Of a DNA stretch of 64,000 nucleotides, positions 1-9,941 are shown piece after piece (position 1 is the stretch's first letter; each line of letters begins with the position of its first letter). Origin of the DNA: Oxytricha trifallax (lineage: Eukaryota > Ciliophora > Spirotrichea > Sporadotrichida > Oxytrichidae); contig ARYC01000361.1 in the NCBI GenBank assembly GCA_000711775.1, positions 1 to 64,000 on the forward strand, in the 5' to 3' direction. The translations under genes and the position numbers were made by a program. The notes beneath the pieces are model-generated. The model was not told where the DNA came from. It saw nothing but the letters and a program-made list of their open reading frames with translations, and searched no databases.

Positions 1-1650
1 TGTCCCTTGAAACTTGTAGACTTGCAAAGCTATCATATAAACTCTCAGTTATAGAGGCAGTTTAATAATTTTAAATTCAAATTTAAATATGAGCGCTAAC
101 ATTTTAAGAAAAACAACAGCACTTTCATCAAACTTAATGAGACTAACCTTTGGCAGCAATAAAAAGTGTGATAGCTGTGAGATGAACTCTCTTAAAGAAC
201 TACCAGAGCTATCACTTGAGGTCTCTGTTATTAAAATAGAAATTAATAATAGAAAATAAATGGCAAACAAGTGTGTGGGAGACAGAGAGGAGGAGAAAGG
301 TATTAATGAAATTCCTATACAAATTGAAGAAGTAGAAGTAACTTTTGTGAGAAGTGTGAGAGAGACTTCGCTCATAAATCTAGTTGGTATAGGCATATGA
401 AAGAGCATAGAGAAGCCAAGCCAACAGTTTACTTAAAGCACGATAAAATCGACGGAAAGTATGATTGCTTCGAGTGCCATAAGCAGTATGCTCATACTAG
501 AGATTTAAGGAAGCATCTTTAAAAGCTCACAAGAAAGATTTAGAAATTGAAAAGCATGAAGATGAATTGAAGCTACTTAACAAAAGAAAAGCAAGAGAAT
601 CTTCGAAAATGGTAGAGCTCGAACAAGCTTGCGAATCAGAATATGTGAGGAAATCACGCAACCTACTAGCATCTGAAATCACAAAGATTATGATTAAAAT
701 TCAATATAAAAAGATTCCAGTTCTTGCCTAAGTTGACCTAGACACTTCACTTTAAAGCTACCTTATATTAGAAGACTCCTTTGATAAAAAAGTTATCAAT
801 GATCATCAGTATGCATACAAGGTGTATCCCTTCAACTATCTCTCAAGTGATGATAAATATTAGATGGAGTTCAAAAATGAGTATCAAGTACTCACTCAAC
901 CAAAGTTTAAAGAGTGCAGTTACTTAATCAAGCTAGATGCTGTTCTCCTTGCCAAGGATCATGTTGCTTTCAGACTCCCACTCTATGAAATGACCCTCAG
1001 AGATTTTATTACTGATCAAAGGAATCATAAGTAGCTTGCTTTGATAGCAACTTAAACCTTACAAGGTATAAAAGAGCTACATAAGTTAGGCTTTGTTCAT
1101 AGAGATTTGAAACCAGAGAATATTATGATAAACTTCTCAACTGTAAGAGTGACAATTATTGACTTCAACAGAGCATTAAGGGTAGAAGTATCAAGGCTAG
1201 GAAGTTATGGGAACTCCAGGCTATTATCCTGAAAGAGAAGACTGGAGAGATAGAGACTATCAATGAGATGTGTGGGCTTTAGCAGCAATAATAATAGAGT
1301 GCGATATGCCTCGGAATGATTACTACTCTACAAGGTGTGAGAAAGATGCTAAGTAAAGAATCAAGTAATTATAGACAAAACCAGAGTATCTCAATCATTA
1401 AAATAAATGGCAGAATCAATAATCTTAAAACCAAACTCTAGATCAGACATAACATTAGAGAAGATAGAGTTGTGGTTAAATAAAATAAACTTCAGACCTC
1501 TCCCACATGATCCAAAAGTGCATTTTGAGTGAATAAATTAAATACATTTACTATAAATTCACATTAAAACCTATTAATAACCCCAACCCCTAACAAATTC
1601 CCTACAAATCAAAGCACTTATAAACCTCATTAAGGGGTTTTGGGGTTTTG
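1..1650 (+). mobile_element. TBE (telomere-bearing element) transposon, right part
   Basis: Only the right part of this Tc1/mariner-like ciliate DNA transposon lies in the window. It ends in a terminal inverted repeat at about 1574-1650 whose last 17 bases are the G4T4-type telomere-like repeat. This matches the end of the complete copy at 45919-50012, including the shared stretch at 1611-1650, with some divergence further in. The ATT at 1651-1653 is the expected 3-bp target duplication; its partner would lie left of the window. Inside is the zinc-finger/kinase ORF, as in known TBEs. The neighbouring host frame stays open up to the element border, so it may interrupt that gene. Confidence 0.9.
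89..1532 (+). pseudogene. TBE zinc-finger/kinase-like ORF (57-kDa type), decayed
   Basis: This corresponds to the 57-kDa ORF of TBEs. The start ATG follows an AT-rich leader that resembles the one before the homologous ORF at 48444. Two C2H2 zinc-finger-like units are readable around 345-530 (CEKCERDFAHKSSWYRHMKEH, then a YDCFECHKQY unit). A protein-kinase-like core follows, with HRDLKPEN at about 1095-1130 and IIDFN at about 1158-1172, where canonical kinases have DFG. The span is not a multiple of three and the motifs fall in different frames, so at least two frameshifts have broken it. TBE genes are often under purifying selection, so this copy looks old. Confidence 0.75.
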
Positions 1651-2366
1651 ATTATAGACTCATAAGACATCTCTTAAATTGTTTATAAAATTGACGTGGG
1701 TTAAATATATAGAATTAAATAATATTTAAAATCTCTGGTTTAATGTGATACTCCTTTCAATTTTTTATTTTGGCTTGGCCGATTGCTTGAACACTCAAAA
1801 TATGACTATAATTAGCCGCGTTTTTAGGCTATCACCAATTTACATATCTATTTTTAGCTCATTCTCGATATTTCTATTTTTACTACCAGGATTCTGCGAT
1901 CCAGAACTGAGTTCCTCCAAAAGAATGCCTTTCATTACATTGAATTACTTCTATAATGTATGAATATGGAAATTTATGCATATTTTCTGGTTATTTTTTA
2001 AAATTAAACTTCCTGATTGCTATATTACTCCTAATTTTCTTAACAATAAATGGACTTGAAGTTTTAAGCATCGCATAAAATGCCTTCGTGCTCCTATTCC
2101 CAATAATTTTTACCATGTCTGCGCATTTGATAACGATTTTATGTGAAAATGAGATTAACAAGTCTGAACTTCTCATAGTTGTAGCAATTTTATCAGAAAT
2201 TATTATTTTCAGTTTGGAATGGGACCAGTCAATTATCATTAGATTTAGCATTGCATTAATCAGTTGGCTTTATATCTACGCAAAACTTATATATAATTAC
2301 AGATTTGAAAATATCAGTGAAAAGATTTCCTCCCCAAGAGATAATGAGAAGTAAGAGAAAATATGA
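1651..2366 (+). CDS. polytopic membrane protein, 5' part missing
   Basis: A frame open from the TBE border runs to TGA 2364-2366 and is dominated by hydrophobic segments, about four to five predicted membrane spans (for example LNYFLIAILLLIFLTINGL across the IES junction). One IES at 1947-2007 is removed with pointer acttc. No start codon lies between the TBE and the first hydrophobic segment, so the 5' MDS is probably left of the TBE, outside the window. If so, the TBE interrupts this gene as another does at 45919. I do not recognise the family. Confidence 0.55.
1947..2007. other. IES, 61 bp
   Basis: Pointer acttc (1947-1951 and 2008-2012). Removal joins FITLNYF to LIAILLL and extends the membrane-protein frame; the left frame otherwise meets TGA within the IES. 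Confidence 0.75.
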
Positions 2367-2536
2367 ACAAATACTTAACATAAAAAATACTTTTATACAG
2401 TTTAAGATATAAATACTAAAATACATTCTTGCAATTATTCTTTTCATTAAATATTTTTGAATATTCATATTGCAGAATCAGAATTTATTATAAATTGAGA
2501 AAATAAAACCAGTTATAATTAATTGTTAGTAAAATT

Positions 2537-3589
2537 ATGTATATTCAGAATCCAGAAATTCAATAATAATTAGCAGCTTAGCCCAGGCTTATAACATAGA
2601 GGGATACAGTCGAGCTTCCAATCATAAAATGGGCTTAAAACGCATATTGGGTGCATCTAGCAATAAATATCTATGATATGAATTTTCATTAAGTTGAAGT
2701 AGGGGATGATGGAAAAATTAAATTCACTGGTTTTCAGAAATAAAATGACTTCAGTACAGACCAATATAAAAGCCAAAATCAAATTACAGGAAAAATTTAC
2801 CATTTTAATGAGCAACTGTTTGATAAAATTCATTAGTAACGCTCAGGCCAGAAAACAGTCGCAGGTTGGCTCTAGCTCTATCTAAAAAAGAGGGATGACG
2901 ATAAATCTGGGAAATTCTGGCCATTCGTTTTTAAAAACATAAAGTTGAAAAATCACCCTAGAATCAAGCCAGACTGGGAAAAATTTTCTTACGAAGACGA
3001 AGAGAAAGATTTGAAGGAAGACTTCGATCCAGATAAGTTGATAAGTCTGATGAAGCGTAACGGAGAGTGGGACGAAGAGGATGATGAAATTTATGGGCCA
3101 GAGACAGCCAAGCAAATGATTTAGGATGAAAAGAATGAGGAAGACCAGCAAGAAAGCTATGATGACGGTGAACCTGTTTAAATCGATACAACTACTAAAA
3201 AGGGGTACAGAAAGTAAGGAGAATTAGAAGTTCAATAGAGTGAATTCTAAGGCTATGACAGTCAAGATTCCAACGATAATCTAAACTTTGACGATGATGG
3301 TATAGATCCAAATCTCTACTAAACCAAGTCAAGAAAGTAACCATAAAAGTAAAGTTTTATGGACAGAATAATGAGTGGAGAGGCTCCTCCTGATGACGAT
3401 GATAAGACCAACGATAAAGAGCACGAGAACGATGAGTTCTTATTTGAGAATTACCTCAAAACTGGAGGGTATTTGAGTCTTAAGAGAAAACCTTAAACTG
3501 AAGAGGAATTTGACAGATAACTCCTTGAGGATGATGAGCTTATGTTTAAGATACCAATGCATGCTAATAAACGATAAAAGATCGATTGA
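2537..3589 (+). CDS. p23/Sba1-like CS-domain co-chaperone
   Basis: A single uninterrupted 350-aa ORF using TAA/TAG as Gln. Residues ~1-120 match the CS (p23/HSP20-like) fold: an IKWAQNAYWVHLAINIYD strand pair, then VEVGDDGKIKFTGFQ, then YHFNEQLFDKI, and the p23-type Trp-rich ending around FWPFVFKNIK...PDWEKFSYEDEE. The remaining ~200 residues are strongly acidic and Q-rich, longer than the short acidic tail of typical p23. Such proteins bind ATP-bound Hsp90 in the cytosol and slow its cycle. The ATG is the first in frame and is preceded by an AT-rich leader. No IES or intron is needed. Family call from the sequence is good; the specific Hsp90 role is inferred. Confidence 0.8.
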
Positions 3590-3750
3590 TTTTATTTTTA
3601 AATTTCTTAATTTTATTTAAATCCTTCAAAATATAATTTAATGTTTAATTTTTGAGGTACATAATTTGAATAAATCCAATTTCATGATTTATTTTGTTAT
3701 TAATATAATTTCTATAGATTTATTTTGACTTTTAATTATTTTATTATAAA

Positions 3751-5568
3751 ATGAACGGCACTAGCACAGTCCCAACTGACTTATAACAATCTCCCAATCT
3801 CTAATAAGTTGATAATAAATAAGATATTCCCTAATAATCTTAATATATGAATTCCTAGGAATTGCAATAAACTTAATCTATTTTTTAAGCTGAATCAATT
3901 AATCTTAAAACCTCTCCGAAATAATAAACATAGAATGCTCTATTGAAAAATTAATTTGTTAAACTTTAATAGCAAGTTATACTGCCTTCTGGGGGTTACG
4001 AATTAGGGTAAGTGTTTCTATAGACTATAACGTAGTTTACAAGTAATTTAAATACAGCACAATTTTAAATGCTTTTTTAATAATCTCTTCTGTGAATATT
4101 CATAAAATTATAGGTTTGAGAGACCAGTTAAAGAGATAAAGAGTGAAAACATTGAAAATCGCATTATGATTGAACGATTACAGGAAAAAATTAGAAAATT
4201 GGAAGACAGCAATAAACTTTATGTCTCCAGGTTTAATTAGATCTATGATGAAAGAAAGCTGCACAAAGTCCAAAATGTAATTTAAACATTGTTAATTACA
4301 ATTTTTATAGAAAATCATAATTGACAAGTAAGTCAAAGAGATTAATGAGCTAAAGGAGGATTAGCAAAGTCAAATTGAAACAATTAGATCTATTAAGAAA
4401 GTTTTACTCTAAATGGACGTTAATCATTGTAAGTATATCATGCTATGGTTCATATTTAAAATAATTGAACTATAGAGAAAGAAATTGAGGAAGCTTTGGA
4501 GAGCAACTAAGAAGAAGTTTCAAACAAGAAACTTGAAATAGACGATTAACGAGAATAATTGAAAAATATCAATGCTTTCAAAAGAGTAAGAATGCAGATT
4601 TAAGAAGAGGTGAACAATATGAGAGACTAATTGAATGAAGAGAGATAGTAGCATTCTCATGTGCTCAATGAAATAGAAAACGATAAAGTTGCGAGGATGG
4701 AGAAAATGCGTAAAGATATGTTATTAAGGGTCAAAGAAGTAAAAACTGCCATGCTTAATCTCACCGAGGATAAACTTCAAGGGGTAAGTGCTTCTTGTTA
4801 AATGATCAATGATACAATTTATTATTGGTATATCCATTAAATTATCTAAATAAACACTATTTATAGACTACAAGACTTACTATCAAGCAAAATAAACAAC
4901 TTACTAGTGAGCTCGAATACTAATCTAAGCAGACCGAGCACCTAATGTTTCAAAACTTCTAAATGCAAAATGAAATCCTCAAGCTTAAGAAAGACCAACA
5001 AGTCCATGAAGAAGTAGAAAAAGAACTGGCTAAGCGTTCGCATTTCTGTTAAAAAGTTATAGAAAAGTACAAAGAACAACAGAGAGACTTAAAGCAAGAA
5101 ATCTAGGACATCAAAGATGACAGATATGAGGATGCAGATTCACCTACTAAATAAAAAAACCTCAATGATACCACAGCCAACGAAGACCTTGCTGAATTCT
5201 TAAAAACTAGAATCCGAGATATTGAGGGAAAACTCAAAATGGCTTCACTGGACCACGAATCACTTTCTGATGAATATCAATTTATCGATGAGAAATTGGA
5301 GAAAGATAAGAAAAAGTACAAGAACCTAGCGTTGCTGTTGACTGAGTACTTGGATCACATAATTGAAAATAACTCTTAGGTTATTGTAGAGAATCAAGAC
5401 ATGCACTTAGATGTGGAGAGCTTCAAAGATTATGATGATATTGAAGATGCTCCTGATAGTGATAAAGTTGCCTTGATGCTTGTAATTCAAAATAAAATAA
5501 TAATATTAAAAGTAATTTATTTGCATTGTTAATTTAATCAATATTAATTGATAAGAACAGCTATTTGA
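3751..5568 (+). CDS. coiled-coil protein, possibly CFAP157/BBOF1-like
   Basis: Four GT-AG introns (4008-4113, 4277-4310, 4429-4475, 4784-4866) give a 515-aa product, and the coding length is divisible by three. After a Q-rich head, nearly the whole protein is heptad-rich coiled coil (from ERPVKEIKSENIENRI to KKYKNLALLLTEYLDHII). The central region RLTIKQNKQLTSELEYQSKQTEHLMFQN followed by VEKELAKRSHFCQKVIEKYKEQ resembles the conserved core of basal-body/ciliary proteins CFAP157 and BBOF1. That would fit the dynein gene nearby only in theme, since ciliate genes are not grouped by function. The extreme C-terminus (after about 5480) is AT-rich and could hide another intron. Confidence 0.7.
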
Positions 5569-5735
5569 ATATTTATAAGAAATTTGTTTGTGTATTTAAT
5601 TTTATTGGTTAATAATAATATTTAATCTTAATTATATTTTACAATATTTTAATGCCTTTTTATACGAAACAATTCAACGTAGTAGCGTATTTTTAATTAA
5701 TTAATTTTTCTTTTCTCTCTATAAAAATAATCTAA

Positions 5736-6533
5736 ATGTTAAAGCAGTTGTAGCCATTATTAACAGACAATCAGAGAACTCAGCCAAATTAACATTCGAA
5801 CCAAATCGATAATAATAAATCTATCGAGAGTACCTATAGAAGTGTAGTATCCCTTAACAGGCCAAGCATAATCTCAAATCAGCAATTGAACCTGAAATCC
5901 TAGATAAATCGATACCAGAAAAACAAACTTACCTAATCTCACCATGCTGACAGATCTCCGCTGGGCCTATCTAAATCTCCCTACTCAAATAACCTAAATA
6001 ATGAAAGTCAAAGTAACTTAGATTAGGATTCCACTAGAAAATACACTTTGAATTTTAAGCAAACTGCTCTTAGTAAGTAAGTCATCACTTAATTGGATCC
6101 CAATCGAAGGACCAAACTTATCACGAGAAACCAAAGAGTATTCAACACTTAATAGAGCAGCAACCCTCTACTCCCTTCCTCAACGAACAACAACAATTTA
6201 AATAATCGTAGTTTCTCAAACAATAAGTACTATCAAAACCTTAATAATTACTCAACTTAAACAGCTACAACTGCTGGTACTAATCATACTAAAAGTTTGA
6301 TGATATTGAAGAAAGAAAATACAAGTGACTCGATTCAACAGGCTTATAGCAATTATGGTATGAGACATAAATTGAGGGATATTGAAAATAAAATGAATGT
6401 GTCGAGTGTTGAGAGCACTTAAAGGAAGGTCAATTAGGGTTATGGAATGTAATTTGAGGGAAATAAAAGCCAAATTGAGATGGGATCAAATTCATTAAGA
6501 TTGCTTCCAAAACTTAATAACAGTTTCTTATGA
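5736..6533 (+). CDS. hypothetical low-complexity protein
   Basis: Uninterrupted 265-aa ORF from the first ATG to TGA 6531-6533. It is rich in Asn, Gln and Ser with no membrane segment or recognised domain. Codon use (AGA, TAA/TAG for Gln) matches the neighbours, which supports real coding. No function can be assigned. Confidence 0.65.
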
Positions 6534-6695
6534 TTGTAAACAGTAGTAAATATTTTAGTATATTCTTTCTAATATTATATTCGCCAAGTAGAAAAAGATC
6601 TACTATTCAATAAAGATGGAAAAACCCTTAAAAGAGCTAATTATATTATTGGTCGATTGAATGATTATAAATATTAAAATTTTAAAAGTTTAACA

Positions 6696-9078
6696 ATGGA
6701 TTAAGGTTTTCAGCTCTTGCAATCATATTCTTTTTCTTTAGTTTTGCCCTATTTAGTTCCAGACTAGCAACTCAAACTTCAGCTATTAAATAGATTTTGT
6801 TACTCAACTCGCATCCCCTAATATATGAAAATCTACACTTTCCTCCCTTCAATATAGTAACACTACTCTCAGCTAATTTTGAATAAGGAAAAAGATACAA
6901 TCTATGCGAAGCTTTTGACCGATTAAACTTTAATGCTTTCATAAAACCTGCTTTTGCATAAATTTAATAGGATTAAGGGTTTTCACACAAGAAATTAAGC
7001 AATGATCTATGAAAACAAAGTCATGTTGTTTAAGTCACCTCAATTTTAGTAAAATCTTATAGATTTAAGCTTAGTTTTATGTCAAATTAAAGCTGAAGAC
7101 TGCTGCATGATTAGGGAATTCATAGAGAAAAGTCATTGTCTATTGGGACTTGATCTTTCATACAATATGATTGGTGATCGTGGGACTGGAGAAATTTTTC
7201 AAGGATTAATTTCTTAAGAGATTAAAAGCGTTTAAAGATTAAACTTAAGTAAGTTCCTAAAATTATTGATTATCAGTGGGAATTATTATAAACTCTTGAT
7301 AAATTTTAATTGTAAATTTCTTTAAAAATAGAAAGCATCGACTTAAGTGAAAGAGGAATTAATTCAATAGTTTAAATATTCAAAGAAAACAGAGTTTAAT
7401 TGAACTTAGTTGAACTTGACTTTGGTAAAGATTCTCGGGGTGTTGACGCCGTGTTCTCCCACCCTCACCTCTGTGCTCCCAGGTGTCGTCCTGTTCTCAC
7501 TGTGTCGGCCAGCTCTCCCATACTTTTCAGGGTGTCGGCGAGCTCTCCCTTAACACATAACATTTTTTTACTAAAATTTTTCCCCCCAATTTATAATCAT
7601 TTTTATACAATTTATTATAATGTTAAATTTTTTTTAAAAAAGGAGTTCTATAACAATTCTCACAAAATTTCATAAAAATTTAATTATTATATTTGCAATT
7701 GTCAAAAGTTGAATATAATAGTTTAAATATCATTACCTTTATCTAACTTTAATAGTTTTAATTTATTATAATTCTATATCAATTTTAACATCGATTAAGT
7801 ATAAAAAAATCAATAACAAAAATATTATTTTTTCAATATAATTATATAAGAAATAAATTTATACTTTTTAATTATAATAAATTAAAACTATTAAAGTTAG
7901 ATAAAGGTAATGATATTTAGACTATTATATTCAACTTTTGACAATTGCAAATATAATAATTAAATTTTATGAAATTTTGTGAGAATTGTTATAGAACTCC
8001 TTTTTTAAAAAAAATTTAACATTGTAATAAATTGTATAAAAATGATTATAAATTGGGGGGAAAAATTTTAGTAAAAAAATGTTATGTGTTAAGGGAGAGC
8101 TCGCCGACACCCTGAAAAGTATGGGAGAGCTGGCCGACACAGTGAGAACAGGACGACACCTGGGAGCACAGAGGTGAGGGTGGGAGAACACGGCGTCAAC
8201 ACCCGATTCTCGATCCTATGAAAGTTGGGGCCTTAATAAGATTAAAAATACTGGTGGTATTAACCTGCTTAAGCTTCTCCCTTCAAACTTTTAATAAGTG
8301 AAAACCCTAGATCTAAGTAATTTTATTTCTAAAATTATTGACATTATTCTTATAGCATCAAATGAAATGGATTATTCAGTTTTAAATACACTAAGAACTA
8401 CTATAATAGAAACTGGATACCCTGATTTGCAAATTTTGAGATTGAAATAAAACAGGTTAGGGGATCATGGATGCTATATTATCGCATAAATATTAATGAA
8501 TGATCCTGTAAAATAAAATCTGATTGAATTAGATATTTCTGATAATGACATTTCACATATATTTGTATTTTTAAAGCGTTAAAAGTAAAAAATAACTTCA
8601 TATCCAAACACAAAACTTAATATTTTTTGGGATATTAAAATTTTTATCACATAAAGGCTTCTACAAATTATCGACTGCACTAATTTTAACAAACTCTAAT
8701 CTCTAAAAATTGTGGCTTTCAAACAATCGCATCGATCGATAAGGTGGTAAATTATTGGCTGAAATACTAAAAATAAATAAGACTTTAAGTCATTTAGATG
8801 TAAATAACAATCAAATTTAGGATGATGGCGTTACTAGTATCATTGAGTCCCTTTATCATAATAAAACACTGACTTTTTATTCTAATATGATATGCTAAAA
8901 TTACATATAATAGAAAAAGAAAAGTTTTTAAATTTAATTAACACTGAAATACATAGACATATCTTATAATTACTTGAGTAATTTGAAAATCATTATAAAA
9001 GTGACATAGCATCGGTAAGACACTCATAAATAAGAATACCCTATATAATTAGAAATAAATGCTAAGTGCTTGTATTGA
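6696..9078 (+). CDS. leucine-rich-repeat (RNI-like) protein interrupted by a foldback element
   Basis: Reconstructed product is 438 aa. Introns are 7249-7331 and 8317-8355, IESs are 8553-8646 and 8865-8939, and the large foldback insertion 7438-8204 plus one 8-bp flank is removed; the remainder is an exact multiple of three. Ribonuclease-inhibitor-type LRRs are clear: LLGLDLSYNMIGDRGTGEIF, LQILRLKQNRLGDHG, LIELDISDNDISHKGF, LQKLWLSNNRIDRQGGKLLAEIL, LSHLDVNNNQIQDDGVTSII and KYIDISYNYLS. Such repeats form a curved protein-binding surface. The partner is unknown. The first ~130 residues have no recognised domain. Confidence 0.75.
7438..8204. mobile_element. foldback/MITE-like element with 8-bp target duplication, inside coding sequence
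   Basis: The element is almost entirely an inverted repeat: left arm 7438-7773 and right arm 7870-8204 are near-identical reverse complements (a few substitutions and one indel), with a loop of about 96 bp. Perfect 8-bp direct repeats gattctcg flank it (7430-7437 and 8205-8212). The tips read GGGTGTTGACGCC. The outer ~120 bp of each arm are GC-rich, unlike anything nearby, and the inner part is AT-rich. It encodes no transposase, so it is non-autonomous; an 8-bp duplication is compatible with hAT, Merlin or P-type transposases, but I cannot pick one. Removal with one 8-bp copy restores the LRR frame exactly (DFGKDSRSYESW). Confidence 0.9.
8553..8646. other. IES, 94 bp
   Basis: Pointer tcacata (8553-8559 and 8647-8653). 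Removal joins SDNDISH to KGFYKLSTAL, completing one LRR unit. Confidence 0.85.
8865..8939. other. IES, 75 bp
   Basis: Pointer aacactga (8865-8872 and 8940-8947). Removal joins LYHNKTL to KYIDISYNYL in the LRR gene. Confidence 0.85.
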
Positions 9079-9203
9079 TATAAAATTGGCTATTTTGTTA
9101 ATTTGATTTTGATAGTTTTTTATTCAAATTAAAATTATAAGATCCAAAATGGTGGCTAAATTATAGAAAAATTTAATTACTGTGGCTTATAAAAATATCT
9201 TCC

Positions 9204-9662
9204 TCATACTATTTTATCACTTATCACAGTTTTCTTTAAAGGTCTTCTTTATTTATGTTTAGAAAGTTGTTTAGTATTTTCAGTAGAAGCACTTTTACTT
9301 TGCGTTTCTGGTAAAATTAATTGTACAGTGCATTTTATAGTTTTGCCACTTAATTTCTATTCTTTATTATTTTAATTCTGTACAATAGCTTCTTCACAAA
9401 CCTTATCTAAAGCATCTTTGATTAAAGTATTCATAGTTGCAAGCGTGCTTTGGGATAAACGAGCATCCGGCTATATTTGCTGCAAAGCATCGAGAATTTG
9501 AAATTTAATATCGTCAAAGTTTTGTTTCCTGGATTTACCTGAACCTATTTTTTTGAGAGTTTCTTTCGATTTTTTATTAGTAATTGCGTTGGGGTTTTGG
9601 GATTTATTTAGCTTCTCAACTTTTTAAGATTTAATTTGTGATTGAGTTTTTGTTCTTCCCAT
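9204..9662 (-). CDS. highly divergent histone H2B-like protein
   Basis: Uninterrupted 152-aa ORF. Its core aligns with the H2B histone fold: FDDIKFQILDALQQIQPDARLSQSTLATMNTLIKDALDKVCEEA corresponds to the alpha-1, loop and alpha-2 region (H2B: VYKVLKQVHPDTGIS...MNSFINDIFERIATEA), and LSGKTIKCTVQLILPETQSKSASTENTKQLSKH to the alpha-3/alpha-C region ([33 protein letters not shown]). A basic tail of about 45 residues precedes it. Identity is low, it carries an insertion (QNQNNKEQ) and an extra C-terminal tail, so it is a variant rather than canonical H2B. It is divergently paired with the dynein gene, start to start, about 280 bp apart. Confidence 0.75.
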
Positions 9663-9941
9663 TATAATTGATATTTTTTAACTTTTATATTTTTTGCTTT
9701 ATGTTAATGATAAGAGACAACCAAGAATAGTATTTTTAACTAAATACTCAAATATTTAAATCAACGAGTGTTCTTACAGACCCTTTTATATAAAATATAT
9801 TAAATAATTAAGTCTATCATTTACCAGATATTGCAAGAAGTATAATAATTAAAGTATTAGTGGAAAGAGTGAGAGATATAATTAAACAACTTATTAAGAA
9901 ATTAGATTTAGATTTATTTGTTATTTAAATTAAGTATATAA
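9663..9941. promoter_or_regulatory. shared intergenic region between divergent H2B-like and dynein genes
   Basis: A 279-bp AT-rich stretch separates the two start codons and must hold both promoters, unless one lies in eliminated DNA. No specific promoter motif can be named. Confidence 0.4.

Noticed and set aside
7400-7675. 91-aa ORF on + strand, duplicated as a minus-strand ORF at 7967-8191
   Set aside because: Both are the same arm of the foldback element read in opposite orientation; no protein features.
9591-9601. ggggttttggg, like a telomere repeat or TBE tip
   Set aside because: It lies within the H2B-like reading frame (codons for SQNPNA on the minus strand), has no inverted partner and no element nearby.
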